36,682 bases of DNA from Chloroflexota bacterium (lineage in GTDB: Bacteria; Chloroflexota; FW602-bin22; JACPRP01): the NCBI GenBank assembly GCA_016210495.1, contig JACQUC010000035.1, positions 1 to 36,682 of the forward strand. Direction: 5' to 3'. Both the position numbers and the translations under genes were made by a program. Under the pieces are notes generated by a model. That model saw only the letters and a list, made by a program, of their open reading frames with translations, did not search any database and had not been told where the DNA came from. Positions 1 to 7,048 of this stretch are shown piece by piece. Position 1 is the stretch's first letter. Each line of letters begins with the position of its first letter.

Positions 1-13
1 CCATTGTTCTCCT
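1..13 (-). other. Possible ribosome binding site and start codon of a divergent gene leaving the window
   Basis: On the minus strand an AGGAG (13 to 9) lies four bases before an ATG (4 to 2), so a gene could start here and run off the left edge. This fits the strong minus-strand promoter at 259-288 and the habit of GntR/FCD regulators to sit divergently from the genes they control. Only the start codon is inside the window, so the product is unknown. The spacing is a little short and the leader would be about 250 bases. Confidence 0.4.
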
Positions 14-227
14 GAGCCTCATGCTGCTGCCATCGGATGCCAAGCGAAGGGCCTGGCAATCCGTGGGTTCGTGCGCCCATCAACCGGTCTATCATCAACA
101 CGATTCCTTGTATGATTCGTAGATTTTCGCCAATGTCCAGTCAGTTAGAACAACGAAAAAGCGCCGCCAATATTACGCGTTTCGAGTAAGATCGCCAGCG
201 TGAAGGACAGGGGAAATACAGACATTA

Positions 228-250
228 GTATATCGTATTCGGTATCCAAT
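228..250 (-). promoter_or_regulatory. Operator-like 23-bp element, left copy
   Basis: Read on the minus strand, this 23-bp element matches the element at 337-359 at 18 of 23 positions. Both begin with ATTG and carry TAC at element positions 7-9, 14-16 and 21-23, which makes a triple 7-bp direct repeat. It starts eight bases past the -10 box of the minus-strand promoter, so a bound protein would cover that transcription start. Binding by the neighbouring GntR/FCD protein is inferred; NanR of the same subfamily is known to bind tandem direct repeats. Bases 1-227 otherwise hold nothing I can identify apart from the possible start at 2-13. Confidence 0.6.
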
Positions 251-258
251 CTGCCGGC

Positions 259-288
259 ATTCTAGCACGTCGATCGCCTTCTTGTCAA
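259..288 (-). promoter_or_regulatory. Sigma-70-type promoter for the divergent gene
   Basis: On the minus strand there is a perfect TTGACA -35 box (288 to 283), an 18-bp spacer and a TAGAAT -10 box (264 to 259). Transcription would start near 252, inside or beside the operator-like element at 228-250, and run left. Confidence 0.65.
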
Positions 289-308
289 TACTTTGCCGCG
301 TCGACGCG

Positions 309-338
309 TTGACAGCTATCACTTCCACACACTATAAT
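309..338 (+). promoter_or_regulatory. Sigma-70-type promoter of the GntR regulator
   Basis: TTGACA (309-314), an 18-bp spacer and a perfect TATAAT (333-338). The -10 box overlaps the TTG at 338, which rules that codon out as the start of the regulator gene. The transcript would begin near 345, inside the operator-like element at 337-359, which suggests autoregulation. Confidence 0.8.
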
Positions 339-359
339 TGTATACGGAGTACGAAGTAC
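337..359 (+). promoter_or_regulatory. Operator-like 23-bp element, right copy
   Basis: This is the inverted partner of the element at 228-250 (18 of 23 identical), with three TAC triplets spaced 7 bp apart. It begins inside the -10 box of the regulator's promoter and covers the expected transcription start. Occupancy would block the promoter. The binding protein is inferred to be the adjacent GntR/FCD regulator. Confidence 0.6.
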
Positions 360-403
360 CATTTCGTTCACGTTTGTCGGATTCTCTCAACCAGGAGCCT
401 GAA

Positions 404-1144
404 ATGAGACGCACTCAGCACAAGAAGACTGCCCCCAACGAACAAGAAGGCGTTGACGCTAGGAGTACGTTGGCCGGAAGCGCGCTGGATGCATCCATCA
501 CGGCATTGCGACTCATCAAAAGGATCAGTTTGGCTGATCAAGCGGCCCACGTTGTACGTCAGATGATCCTGGCCGGTGATCTTGCGCCAGGTGAGCATCT
601 CCCTCAGGACAAACTCGCCACGGAGCTTGGCGTCAGCAGGACGCCACTACGGGAGGCCCTTCTCAAGCTTCAGGAGGAGGGACTGGTGCGGCTGTCGGGC
701 AGCAGAGGCGTCAAAGTTGCCAAGCCAGATAAGGAAGAGCTACTCGAGCTGTATGAGGTACGAGAGGCGTTGGATGGCCTCGCCGCCAAGCTTGCTGCTT
801 CGAGAATCACAGCGGACGGACGAGCCAGGCTTGGGACGGTGATCGAGAAGATGGGCGAGTTGGTTGCGAGCCCCGAGCCTCACCAGTGGCTAATGCTCAA
901 TCTGCAGTTTCACGATTGCATCGTCGAGGCGAGCAGCAACAGGGTTCTCAAGCAGCTTTCGTCTCATTTGTCCTCCAGAATGACCGTCACTCTCTTGATC
1001 GACACTCCTGGGCAATTGGCCAGAAGCTACGAGGAACACAGCAAGGTTTGCCAAGCCGTGCTTGCTGGCGACGTTGAGGGAGCAGAAGCGGCGGCAAAAG
1101 CCCACATCGCTGCCAATAGGGAAGCTATTCGTCGGTGGACCTAG
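404..1144 (+). CDS. GntR family transcriptional regulator, FadR/FCD subfamily
   Basis: A 246-residue DNA-binding regulator. After a roughly 35-residue N-terminal extension, a winged helix (about 38-105) carries the family pattern LAPGEHLPQDKLATELGVSR followed by TPLREAL. The FCD ligand-binding domain (about 110-240) has the expected helical pattern with FHDCIVEASSN, EEHSKV and AHIAANRE, which supply three histidines. The aspartate that usually precedes FH by three residues appears to be an asparagine, so metal binding may differ. The start is the ATG at 404, with AGGAG at 393-397; an upstream in-frame TTG at 338 lies in the -10 box. FCD proteins usually sense small carboxylic or sugar acids and repress a neighbouring catabolic operon. 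The ligand here is unknown. Divergent promoters with shared operator elements support autoregulation and control of the leftward gene. Confidence 0.9.
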   Translation: MRRTQHKKTAPNEQEGVDARSTLAGSALDASITALRLIKRISLADQAAHVVRQMILAGDLAPGEHLPQDKLATELGVSRTPLREALLKLQEEGLVRLSGSRGVKVAKPDKEELLELYEVREALDGLAAKLAASRITADGRARLGTVIEKMGELVASPEPHQWLMLNLQFHDCIVEASSNRVLKQLSSHLSSRMTVTLLIDTPGQLARSYEEHSKVCQAVLAGDVEGAEAAAKAHIAANREAIRRWT

Positions 1145-1194
1145 AGCTATGGGGATACTGCACAACTTTGGTACTGTACGAACTACCGTGGAAA

Positions 1195-1308
1195 CGTAGG
1201 GGCCGACGTCCGCTGTCCGCCCCGGGGTGGGGCGGGGCGGGGATCAGGCATTTTGCAGTCTAGCGTACACTCCCACAACTCCACAACTCCACAACTTAGC
1301 CTTGACGA
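1195..1308. repeat. GTAGGGGC-type dispersed repeat, copy 1
   Basis: It begins with CGTAGGGGC, runs through a GC-rich stretch, and contains CATTTTGCA and, at its end, TAGCCTTGACG. The copy at 12532-12608 has the same ordered blocks (GTAGGGGC, CATTTTGCA, TAGCCTTGAYG). Here the middle is lengthened by three tandem 8-bp units. The right end supplies the -35 box of the IclR promoter. This is a repeat family, not a gene; its mode of spread is unknown. Confidence 0.5.
1273..1296. repeat. Tandem repeat, three copies of CCACAACT
   Basis: Three perfect head-to-tail copies of the 8-bp unit CCACAACT lie immediately upstream of the IclR promoter. They occupy the position where the repeat at 12532-12608 has only an unrepeated spacer, so they look like a local expansion. 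The 8-bp period does not match the helical turn, so a role as stacked binding sites is possible but unsupported. Confidence 0.8.
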
Positions 1309-1330
1309 CAAGACGGCAAAGAAGTATACT
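1302..1330 (+). promoter_or_regulatory. Sigma-70-type promoter of the IclR regulator
   Basis: TTGACG (1302-1307), a 17-bp spacer and TATACT (1325-1330). Transcription would start near 1337, about 45 bases before the ATG at 1383. Confidence 0.7.
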
Positions 1331-1382
1331 CATTCCCTGTGAAGAACACCATTCCTGTGCGAGACTGGGCGAGGTAGGCCAG

Positions 1383-2165
1383 ATGACGTACTCATCCCCA
1401 ATGGTCGAGACCGCGGTGAAGCTACTGAATTACCTGAAGGGTAATTCGGACCGGCAGAAATCGCTGGCCGAGGCGTGCACGGCCCTTGATATCCCCCGTA
1501 GCACTGGATTCACCATCATGAAAACCCTCGAAAGAAACAACTTCGTGAAGTTCGACCCTGAAACCAAGCGCTATAGCCTGGGATGGGCGCTTGTGGAGCT
1601 GGGAGCCAAGGCATCGGAGCAGATGACCGATACCGAGGTTATTCGTCCGTATCTCCGCGACTTGGGCCAGGAAACGGGATTAACCTGCATTCTTTCGCAG
1701 CGCGTGGCGGAGCAGGTTATGATCGTCGAGAAGGTCGAGCCTCCAGGGGACGTTCGCGTGGCCCCGAGCGTTGGCAATGTGTACCCGCTGGTCGCGAGCG
1801 CCGTCGGCAAGGCCTTCCTGGCCTATATGGAAGATGCCGAGATACACTCACTCATCGCCCGTCACGGCCTGCGGGTCTTCACCCTAAACTCCATCACGGA
1901 TGTCGAAGTCTACCTGCGACAACTTGCCGAAGTGCGGCGTCTGGGCTTCGCCACGAGCCTCGAGGAGTTTGCCCTGGGCGTCAACGTCGTCGCCTCCCCC
2001 ATATTCGACGCTTCTGGCACTGTGAAACTCACGGTGGCGATACTCGGCCTAACACCTTACCTACCAAACGAGCGGATTCGGGAGTTTGGCGGCAAGGCTC
2101 TCAACGCGGCGAGGTTGATGACCTCGGCGCTGGGAGGAGTGTGGCGCGGGCAAGAAGTTACTTGA
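1383..2165 (+). CDS. IclR family transcriptional regulator
   Basis: A 260-residue regulator. The N-terminal winged helix (about 6-70) shows the IclR pattern: SLAEACTALDIPRSTGFTIM, then a wing ending in RYSLGWAL. The C-terminal effector-binding domain (about 85-255) includes VASAVGKAFLAYM and, near its end, SLEEFALGVNVVASPIFD, both typical of the family. The start is the ATG at 1383, eight bases after the AGG of GAGGTAGG; a longer in-frame reading would start upstream of the promoter. IclR proteins often control aromatic-acid catabolism. That fits the palindrome at 2191-2206 and the UbiD-type remains just downstream, so this gene may be a regulator whose target operon has decayed. The effector is not identifiable. 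Confidence 0.92.
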   Translation: MTYSSPMVETAVKLLNYLKGNSDRQKSLAEACTALDIPRSTGFTIMKTLERNNFVKFDPETKRYSLGWALVELGAKASEQMTDTEVIRPYLRDLGQETGLTCILSQRVAEQVMIVEKVEPPGDVRVAPSVGNVYPLVASAVGKAFLAYMEDAEIHSLIARHGLRVFTLNSITDVEVYLRQLAEVRRLGFATSLEEFALGVNVVASPIFDASGTVKLTVAILGLTPYLPNERIREFGGKALNAARLMTSALGGVWRGQEVT

Positions 2166-2190
2166 CAACACGCCCACCTTGCGCTATATT
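2162..2190 (+). promoter_or_regulatory. Sigma-70-type promoter downstream of the IclR gene
   Basis: A perfect TTGACA (2162-2167, overlapping the IclR stop codon), a 17-bp spacer and TATATT (2185-2190). The operator-like palindrome begins at the next base. It appears to have served the operon whose remains lie at 2229-2837. Confidence 0.7.
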
Positions 2191-2217
2191 GTTCGCACTG
2201 GCGAACGAGGTTCGCAC
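2191..2217 (+). promoter_or_regulatory. Operator-like palindrome plus half site, probably for the IclR protein
   Basis: A perfect inverted repeat GTTCGC (2191-2196), four bases, GCGAAC (2201-2206), then a third direct half site GTTCGCAC (2210-2217). IclR proteins of the PcaU/PobR group bind GTTCG-type inverted and direct repeats, so the arrangement fits the adjacent regulator. The position just past the -10 box suggests repression. The assignment is an inference. Confidence 0.55.
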
Positions 2218-2228
2218 ACAGGAAGGCT

Positions 2229-2369
2229 ATGGCAGCCTGCCAAATCGCCAGTGAAACGTACCCCTATTGGCCACCACTCCTTGCCATGGCACGGCGGCGA
2301 GCGCTCGTCGCAAAGCGGAATACACCCGTTTTTCGGCGACCCTCCTGGCATCGACGCCAGAATTCGTAG
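2229..2369 (+). CDS. Unrecognised short reading frame, possibly the start of a broken gene
   Basis: The ATG at 2229 has AGGA at 2220-2223 and follows the promoter and operator directly, so it is placed where the first gene of an operon should start. The 46-codon frame (MAACQIASETYPYWPPLLAM at the start) ends in TAG at 2367-2369. It is rich in arginine and resembles nothing I recognise. It could be a frameshifted remnant of the first gene of the decayed operon. From 2370 to about 2454 I see no coding sequence I can assign. Confidence 0.25.
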   Translation: MAACQIASETYPYWPPLLAMARRRALVAKRNTPVFRRPSWHRRQNS

Positions 2370-2454
2370 GTGCAAGCGGATGACGCCAGGCCGAGTGAGC
2401 AACCTGGACCATTCGGTGGGTCCGCTGACCGAATCGTTGCGGGAAGACCACTGA

Positions 2455-2779
2455 TATCCGCCTCCCAGCGGTGCCTCAGCGTGGCTCATCGACGCTACTA
2501 CCAAGTGGCCGTTATCCCCCTGTCTTGTTGCCCAGAAAGGACTTCATGGAAAAGGCGAGGCAAATCTGAGAGGAACTGGATGTGCCGCCGCTGCGAGCAA
2601 AGGCGCCCTGGTACGGGTACTCCCTGGGGCACAGGACAAAGGAGAACGAAGCCGAAGCCGAGTTCGCCCTGCAAGGAGAGTATTACCAGACCGGCGAGAA
2701 GCTGGCCAAGAACAGGATCGAGTTGTATGGGAGGTCCCGATGGCAACCAGGATTTGCGCCAGTTCATGTCACGGCTTGA
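2455..2779 (+). pseudogene. UbiD-type decarboxylase, C-terminal remnant with frameshift and nonsense codon
   Basis: Translation gives, in one frame, SGASAWLIDATTKWPL, which matches the UbiD C-terminal signature (E. coli UbiD has LDATNKWP). The match continues in the next frame as PPVLLPRKDFMEKARQI, a TGA (2567-2569) where the family has tryptophan, then EELDVPPLRAKAPWYGYSLG and an acidic tail ending in YYQTGEKLAKNRIELYG. Removing one T near 2515 restores a single frame across KWPL-PPVLLPRK. Another TGA lies at 2452. UbiD enzymes are prenylated-FMN-dependent (de)carboxylases of aromatic acids. Only about the last 95 residues remain, with two clear lesions, so this is not a working gene. Confidence 0.72.
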
Positions 2780-2837
2780 AGAGGAAGGGCTGCTGGTCCG
2801 AGTCAAGGACCCGGTAGACTGGGCCTCCCCGCAATAA
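2727..2837 (+). pseudogene. UbiD-type decarboxylase, N-terminal stub
   Basis: The ATG at 2727 overlaps the end of the preceding UbiD remnant in another frame, as expected for coupled neighbouring genes. The 36-residue product contains DLRQFMSRLEEEGLLVRVKD then PVDW, the standard opening of UbiD proteins, but ends at TAA (2835-2837) where a real enzyme would have more than 400 further residues. It is therefore the head of a second UbiD-type gene cut off by deletion or rearrangement. Tail-then-head order shows that two such genes once stood in tandem. Confidence 0.65.
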
Positions 2838-2868
2838 TTCTCTGTCAACACTTCGACAAAACGAAGGG

Positions 2869-2897
2869 TTGACTAGTCGATGCGGTTCTGATATTAT
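2869..2897 (+). promoter_or_regulatory. Sigma-70-type promoter of signalling module A
   Basis: TTGACT (2869-2874), a 17-bp spacer and TATTAT (2892-2897). The -35 box overlaps the 8-bp palindrome GACTAGTC (2871-2878), whose ACTAGT core recurs in the intergenic elements at 6839, 9523 and 15474. The leader to the GTG at 3035 would be about 130 bases. Confidence 0.65.
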
Positions 2898-3034
2898 CTG
2901 TCCTGACAATCGGGGAAGTGTGCCCACTGCGACCAGACCGCGGGGTGGACAGAGGAAAGAGGCCGCTCAGAAGCAGTCGAAACGTCGCTCTCCCTCTCAA
3001 CAGTGGCCGGGTTGCGTCTCGAACGGAGTTCCGC

Positions 3035-3973
3035 GTGAGTTCAGTCGAAAATAGTGCAGCTAGGACCGTGCCTTCTTCTGAGGAATCGACTTTGCGTTCT
3101 CTTGTTCAGCAGTTGCGCGAGTTGAGCCTGCGAAATCAGGAGCTTGAATCAGCCCTGGAGCTTGCCCGTAAGAAAGTGGCCTTTTACGAGAGCGTCGATC
3201 CTCTGGTTCAGGATGCGATGGTGGGCGCATTGCGCGCCCTTTTCGAGATCCGATCGAATTTCGGGCAAGCTGCGGGCGACCAGTTTGCGTCGACTTCGCG
3301 CGACGAGGCGCTCCTGCGGGAAGAAGCGGACAAGCTGCAGGCCCAGCGCGATGCGCTGTCTGCCGAACGTGACGCCCTTCGGCAGTCGGTCGACGTGCTA
3401 CACAGCGACCTGGCTCGAGAGAAGGCGCGAAACGAAAAGCGCGCAAGCGAGAGATCTCAGTTGCTGACCGACGTGGCAGCGCTGGAGGCCCGGTTATCAT
3501 CCATTCGCGAAGAACTGGGAGCCCAGCCTCCAATTGCGGCCGACGGAGATGATCAGCGCCAACCGACCTTTGCCGTCCCTGGCAACGAGGTGTCTCACGC
3601 TTCGTCTCCCGCTTTGCCGTTGCCGGAGCTCATGCCTCCCGCAGACGTTAGCACTGGGCTTCCGCGGGGAAATCGGTCGACCTTCCCGGATGGGGCATCG
3701 GCGGTCCAACTTAACGGTGAGCTAGAACTGGTGGTCTCACCGGTGCACAGTTTTCCCAAGCTGGTGGAACTCGAGCAGGCGCTGCAGTGTCTGCCGGAAG
3801 TAAAGAGCTTCTACGTTCGAGATTTCCGGTACGGCGTGGCAACGCTTTTGGTGCGTCTGGCTAGTCCCGAGTTGCGCGAGAATCTGCTTGCCAGGCTTGA
3901 GACGCTGCCCGGCTGGAGTATGGCTATTCTCACCAATTCGCCTAGGCGTGTCGAAGCGAAAGTTGGGGCGTAG
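3035..3973 (+). CDS. Coiled-coil protein with C-terminal SPxxSF domain, module A
   Basis: A 312-residue protein with no signal peptide or membrane helix. Residues about 15-50 and 85-165 form coiled coils, with LRELSLRNQELESALELARK in the first and long Glu/Lys/Ala/Arg-rich heptads in the second. A Pro/Ser-rich linker (about 170-227) follows. The last 85 residues (about 228-312) form a compact domain with LVVSPVHSFPKLVELEQAL, FYVRDFRYGVATL and LPGWSMAIL. Its alternation of strands and helices suggests a ferredoxin-like beta-alpha-beta fold (inference). The same domain ends the proteins at 9706 and 11052. The start is the GTG at 3035 with GGAG at 3025-3028; a longer frame from 2918 would start too close to the transcription start. 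It is probably a scaffold or sensor partner of the kinase 20 bases downstream. Confidence 0.8.
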   Translation: MSSVENSAARTVPSSEESTLRSLVQQLRELSLRNQELESALELARKKVAFYESVDPLVQDAMVGALRALFEIRSNFGQAAGDQFASTSRDEALLREEADKLQAQRDALSAERDALRQSVDVLHSDLAREKARNEKRASERSQLLTDVAALEARLSSIREELGAQPPIAADGDDQRQPTFAVPGNEVSHASSPALPLPELMPPADVSTGLPRGNRSTFPDGASAVQLNGELELVVSPVHSFPKLVELEQALQCLPEVKSFYVRDFRYGVATLLVRLASPELRENLLARLETLPGWSMAILTNSPRRVEAKVGA

Positions 3974-3993
3974 CGCCGGGAGGTGCAGGAAAT

Positions 3994-6126
3994 ATGAAAC
4001 CAGATAGCTTACAGGAAGTATCCTCACGAGTGGTGTCTCTGGTCGCGGAGCTGCTCGGGGCCGACGCAAGCATCCTGATCGTTTCCGGCCGCGCGACTGC
4101 AGCGCACAATCTGAAACCGACAACGTCCTGGCAGCGACAGCTTGTGGAAGCGTCGTCCACCTCCGCCCAGCCGTTTGAATGGCATCTTCCCGAGGGAACG
4201 CGGCTTGCCGATGGACGGGAGGCCGGACGTGCGATAGCCTTGCAGCTTAGAGTGGCCGCCGAGCCGTTGGGGTTTCTGGCCGTGCTTCGGGCCGAGGGAA
4301 GAGGAACGTTTGGGCCCGAAGACCTGGGTCGTCTTCGTGCTCTCGGTCCGCTCCTGGGCCCCACCTTTCAGGCTCACCTGAGCACGGAAGTCACGACAGC
4401 GGTCTTGAGCGCCCTGGCGGAGGCTTGTCGTGCCACTGGAACTCAGGAGTTGCTCGAGAAGGCGGTGGAAGGAACGGTGCGCGCGCTGGGTGGCTCTGGC
4501 GGATCTGTAATGCTCTTGAACGAAAAAGGTGAATTAGTGGTACGGGCGGCTCGCGGGCTCCCGCAGGACGTCGTGGAGGGTATCCGGCAGCCGGTAGGCG
4601 AGGGCATCGCCGGATACGTCGCACGCAGCGGTGAGCCAGTGTTGTTGACCGGCCCAGTGCGCGACCCACGCTTCAAAGGTGTCGACCCCGGCATCGACGG
4701 CGCTATTTCCGTGCCTCTACGGGGAAGCAGAGGTGTGCTCGGCGTCTTGAACGTTCGTCGCAAGGCCGTGGGCGCCCCCTTTGATCTGGGGGATCTAAGA
4801 TTAGCCCTCACGTTGGCACAGGGACTGGCCGGCGCGCTGGAGCGCGCGCGCGAGGCTGTCGAAGCGAACGAGGACCGCCGGCACGCCGTGGCTCTGTTCG
4901 AGTTGGGCCGGCTGGTTCAGAGGATGGGGGACGAATCTGAGTCCCTCAGGGGCGCGCTGACCATGGCCTGCGACTACCTCGGCGCCCGTGCAGGGCTCAT
5001 CGCCCAAAAACTCGGCGACGACCAATGGAATGTGTTGGCCAGCCACGGCTTTGCGGATCGGGAAGAGGACGCTCCACGGGCAATAGAGCAACTGCTGCGC
5101 GAGGCCCGGGCTACTAGCGCTGACGGAACCGCAACGTTAGGTGCTAGCGTGCCTTGGCGCAACGACGGGACCGTGTATCTCGGGGTTTCTCTTGAAGTGG
5201 GCGACGTCTCTGGTGCCTTGGTGCTCGGGCGAGACGAGGCGCGACCGTTCACCATCAACGATATCAGCCTGGCAGACGCGGTGGGTATGCAGATAAGCGG
5301 CCTCTGGGAGCAGTTGATTGCCCGCCGTGATGAAGGCACACGCTTGATCGCCGAGGAGAGGCAGCGCATCGCTCACGACCTGCACGATGGCCTGGCGCAG
5401 GAGTTGAGCGGGGTGCTGCTGGCCATCGAAGGAACTCAGTTGGCCTTGGCTCAAGACCCCGAGGCCGCCCGGCGTCAGCTCGCCAAAGCGATCCGCAGCA
5501 CACGTGAGTGCCTTCGCGACGTTCGACGCTATCTCACGATGTTGCGGTGGGACGATGGGCTGCAAGAGGGTACTGCCAGGCAACTGGAGCACGTTGTTGC
5601 CGAGGCTATGCGTCAGGGCCTTCCCGTCGAGTTGCGCGCTGATGGCAAAGGCCCTGCGCTGCCACGGGATGTCCAGCGAACTGTGTTGCGTGTGGCGCGC
5701 GAGGCGCTGACCAACGCTCACAAGCATTCCCGGGCGCGGAAGGTCGAAGTCGTGTTGACACAGCGAGACCAGGTTGTTCTTTTGTCCGTGGAGGACGACG
5801 GGGCCGGGTTTGCCGTCCTGGATACCATGAAGCGAGCTCCCGCCGAGGGACGCTACGGCCTTGTCGGTATGCGTGAGCGGGCAGAATCGGTTGGGGGACG
5901 ACTCGAAATAGCCAGCGTGCCGGGGCGGGGCACAAGGCTTGAATTGATGGTGCCGCTCGTGAGATCACGGGAAGGGGCTGGGGTATCGGGTCCACCTAGG
6001 GAGGAAGGGCAGGTGTTGGCACGAGAAATGGCGGCACCGCCAGATACAGATTCCGTGGAGGCCGATGACGGCGAAGTAAGACCCAAGAGCCTCTTCCGCA
6101 GGTTGCCTACTTTGCTGAAGAGGTGA
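3994..6126 (+). CDS. Cytoplasmic GAF-domain sensor histidine kinase, NarL type, module A
   Basis: A 710-residue sensor kinase without membrane helices. GAF-like regions occupy about 10-125, 140-290 and 300-440; the middle one is clearest, with VGEGIAGYVARSGEPVLL followed by ISVPLRGSRGVLGVLNV. The HisKA_3 dimerisation domain (about 450-520) has ERQRIAHDLHDGLAQELSGV with phosphoacceptor His464. The HATPase domain (about 555-660) has Asn574 (N box), EDDGAGF at 600-606 and GLVGMRERA from 622. A tail ends in KSLFRRLPTLLKR, which its paralogue at 12638 nearly repeats. It probably transfers phosphate to the regulator encoded immediately downstream. The signal sensed is unknown; cytoplasmic GAF stacks commonly bind small molecules, haem or redox cofactors. 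The start is the ATG at 3994 after GGAGGTG and AGGAAA. Confidence 0.92.
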   Translation: MKPDSLQEVSSRVVSLVAELLGADASILIVSGRATAAHNLKPTTSWQRQLVEASSTSAQPFEWHLPEGTRLADGREAGRAIALQLRVAAEPLGFLAVLRAEGRGTFGPEDLGRLRALGPLLGPTFQAHLSTEVTTAVLSALAEACRATGTQELLEKAVEGTVRALGGSGGSVMLLNEKGELVVRAARGLPQDVVEGIRQPVGEGIAGYVARSGEPVLLTGPVRDPRFKGVDPGIDGAISVPLRGSRGVLGVLNVRRKAVGAPFDLGDLRLALTLAQGLAGALERAREAVEANEDRRHAVALFELGRLVQRMGDESESLRGALTMACDYLGARAGLIAQKLGDDQWNVLASHGFADREEDAPRAIEQLLREARATSADGTATLGASVPWRNDGTVYLGVSLEVGDVSGALVLGRDEARPFTINDISLADAVGMQISGLWEQLIARRDEGTRLIAEERQRIAHDLHDGLAQELSGVLLAIEGTQLALAQDPEAARRQLAKAIRSTRECLRDVRRYLTMLRWDDGLQEGTARQLEHVVAEAMRQGLPVELRADGKGPALPRDVQRTVLRVAREALTNAHKHSRARKVEVVLTQRDQVVLLSVEDDGAGFAVLDTMKRAPAEGRYGLVGMRERAESVGGRLEIASVPGRGTRLELMVPLVRSREGAGVSGPPREEGQVLAREMAAPPDTDSVEADDGEVRPKSLFRRLPTLLKR

Positions 6127-6131
6127 GAACT

Positions 6132-6845
6132 GTGAGAAGAAGCGACGGGTCAGAAGAACCGGTAAGAGTGCTTATTGCCGATGATCACGCCATCGTTCGT
6201 GAGGGACTCTGCACCATTCTGCGTAACTACCAGGACATCTGCGTGGTCGGTGAGGCTATCGATGGTTCCGAGGCCGCTGCCAAGGCCGCCGAATTGCTTC
6301 CGGACGTGGTCTTGATGGATATTAGAATGGGCGGTTTTGACGATGGCGTCGAAGCTACCAGACTTCTCAAGGGCACCACCCCTAATGCCAACGTCATCAT
6401 CCTCACAAATTACGACGAAGAGGAAAACGTCTTCGATAGCATGCGTGCTGGCGCCAGTGGCTATCTCATGAAAGAGGTAAGCCCGCAGGAGCTTGTTAAC
6501 GCTATTCGCACGGTTGCCCAGGGATACTCGCTTATCTATCCTTCGGTCGCTCGACGCGTCCTTAGGGAATTCGAGGGCAAACCTGCCAGTAATAAGTTGC
6601 CTCCCCAGTCCCTCGATGACCTTACACCCAGGGAACGTGAGGTGTTAGCGCTAGTCGCCCAGGGCCATCCCAACAAGCAGATCGCGAACCAGCTCTGCAT
6701 CACCGAGCGTACGGTCAAAACCCACATGAGTAATATCCTCAGCAAGCTGCAAATGAGCGATCGCACCCAGGTGGCACTGTACGCTGTGAAGCAGGGCGTT
6801 GCCAAGGAGCTTCCCTCGAGGCAAACTCCACAATCAAGGTACTAG
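6132..6845 (+). CDS. LuxR/NarL-type response regulator, module A
   Basis: A 237-residue regulator. The receiver domain (about 10-130) has the acidic pair in LIADDHA, phosphoacceptor Asp63 in VLMDIRM, and the conserved lysine in GYLMKEV. The LuxR-type helix-turn-helix (about 165-225) has LTPREREVLALVAQG, NKQIANQLCITERTVKTH and SNILSKLQ. I place the start at GTG 6132 because AGGTGA (6121-6126), formed by the last codons of the kinase, sits five bases before it, and because the paralogue at 14777 then has exactly as many residues before PVRVLIADDH. GTG 6123, overlapping the kinase stop, is the alternative. The kinase at 3994 is the likely phosphodonor. Its stop codon lies in the palindrome GTACTAGTAC. 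Confidence 0.92.
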   Translation: MRRSDGSEEPVRVLIADDHAIVREGLCTILRNYQDICVVGEAIDGSEAAAKAAELLPDVVLMDIRMGGFDDGVEATRLLKGTTPNANVIILTNYDEEENVFDSMRAGASGYLMKEVSPQELVNAIRTVAQGYSLIYPSVARRVLREFEGKPASNKLPPQSLDDLTPREREVLALVAQGHPNKQIANQLCITERTVKTHMSNILSKLQMSDRTQVALYAVKQGVAKELPSRQTPQSRY

Positions 6846-6932
6846 TACTACGGTAGGATGCAGGCCGACATCGAAGATCGGTCTCTTTTCCGTCCTAGGC
6901 TGGGTGTGGCCGCTGGTTCCGCGAAGTAAACT
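6839..6932 (+). promoter_or_regulatory. Conserved intergenic element, copy A (possible structured leader or promoter)
   Basis: It begins with the perfect palindrome GTACTAGTAC (6839-6848), then GGTAGGATGCAG, a hairpin with stem AGGCCGA/TCGGTCT (one G-U pair), a CGTCC block and GCGAAGTAAACT. Copy C has the same stem (AGACCGA/TCGGTCT) and copy B shares the palindrome and GGTAGGATNCAG, so the three are related. Structure is kept where sequence changes, which suggests RNA. The alternative is a promoter element with TAAACT as a -10 box, but no -35 box is visible. It lies upstream of the GGDEF-EAL gene. A second AGGTACACT occurs at 7003-7011. Confidence 0.5.
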
Positions 6933-7048
6933 TGGGCCGTGGCATCTTGGATGCGACACAACCTGGGTGCGGACCGTGGCCCCCACGTCGACGTCCGGTG
7001 CCAGGTACACTCGTTGGTTAGTGCCCTTCATCGAGGAGGACGGGTTTG

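Noticed and set aside
338..403. Longer GntR reading frame starting at TTG 338
   Set aside because: The TTG lies inside a perfect -10 box, so the codon would not be in the transcript; ATG 404 has a good ribosome site.
2567..2569. TGA read as selenocysteine in the UbiD remnant
   Set aside because: The position is tryptophan in the family, a frameshift lies 50 bases upstream, and no following selenocysteine hairpin is evident; a nonsense mutation is simpler.
2370..2837. 155-codon open frame across 2370-2837
   Set aside because: It is a shadow frame across the UbiD remnants; its translation is Ser/Arg/Pro-rich and shows no family pattern, while the UbiD signatures lie in other frames.
2918..3034. 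Upstream GTG start for the module A coiled-coil protein
   Set aside because: It sits about 15 bases after the predicted transcription start with badly spaced purines; GTG 3035 has GGAG six bases upstream and gives a start like that of the paralogue.
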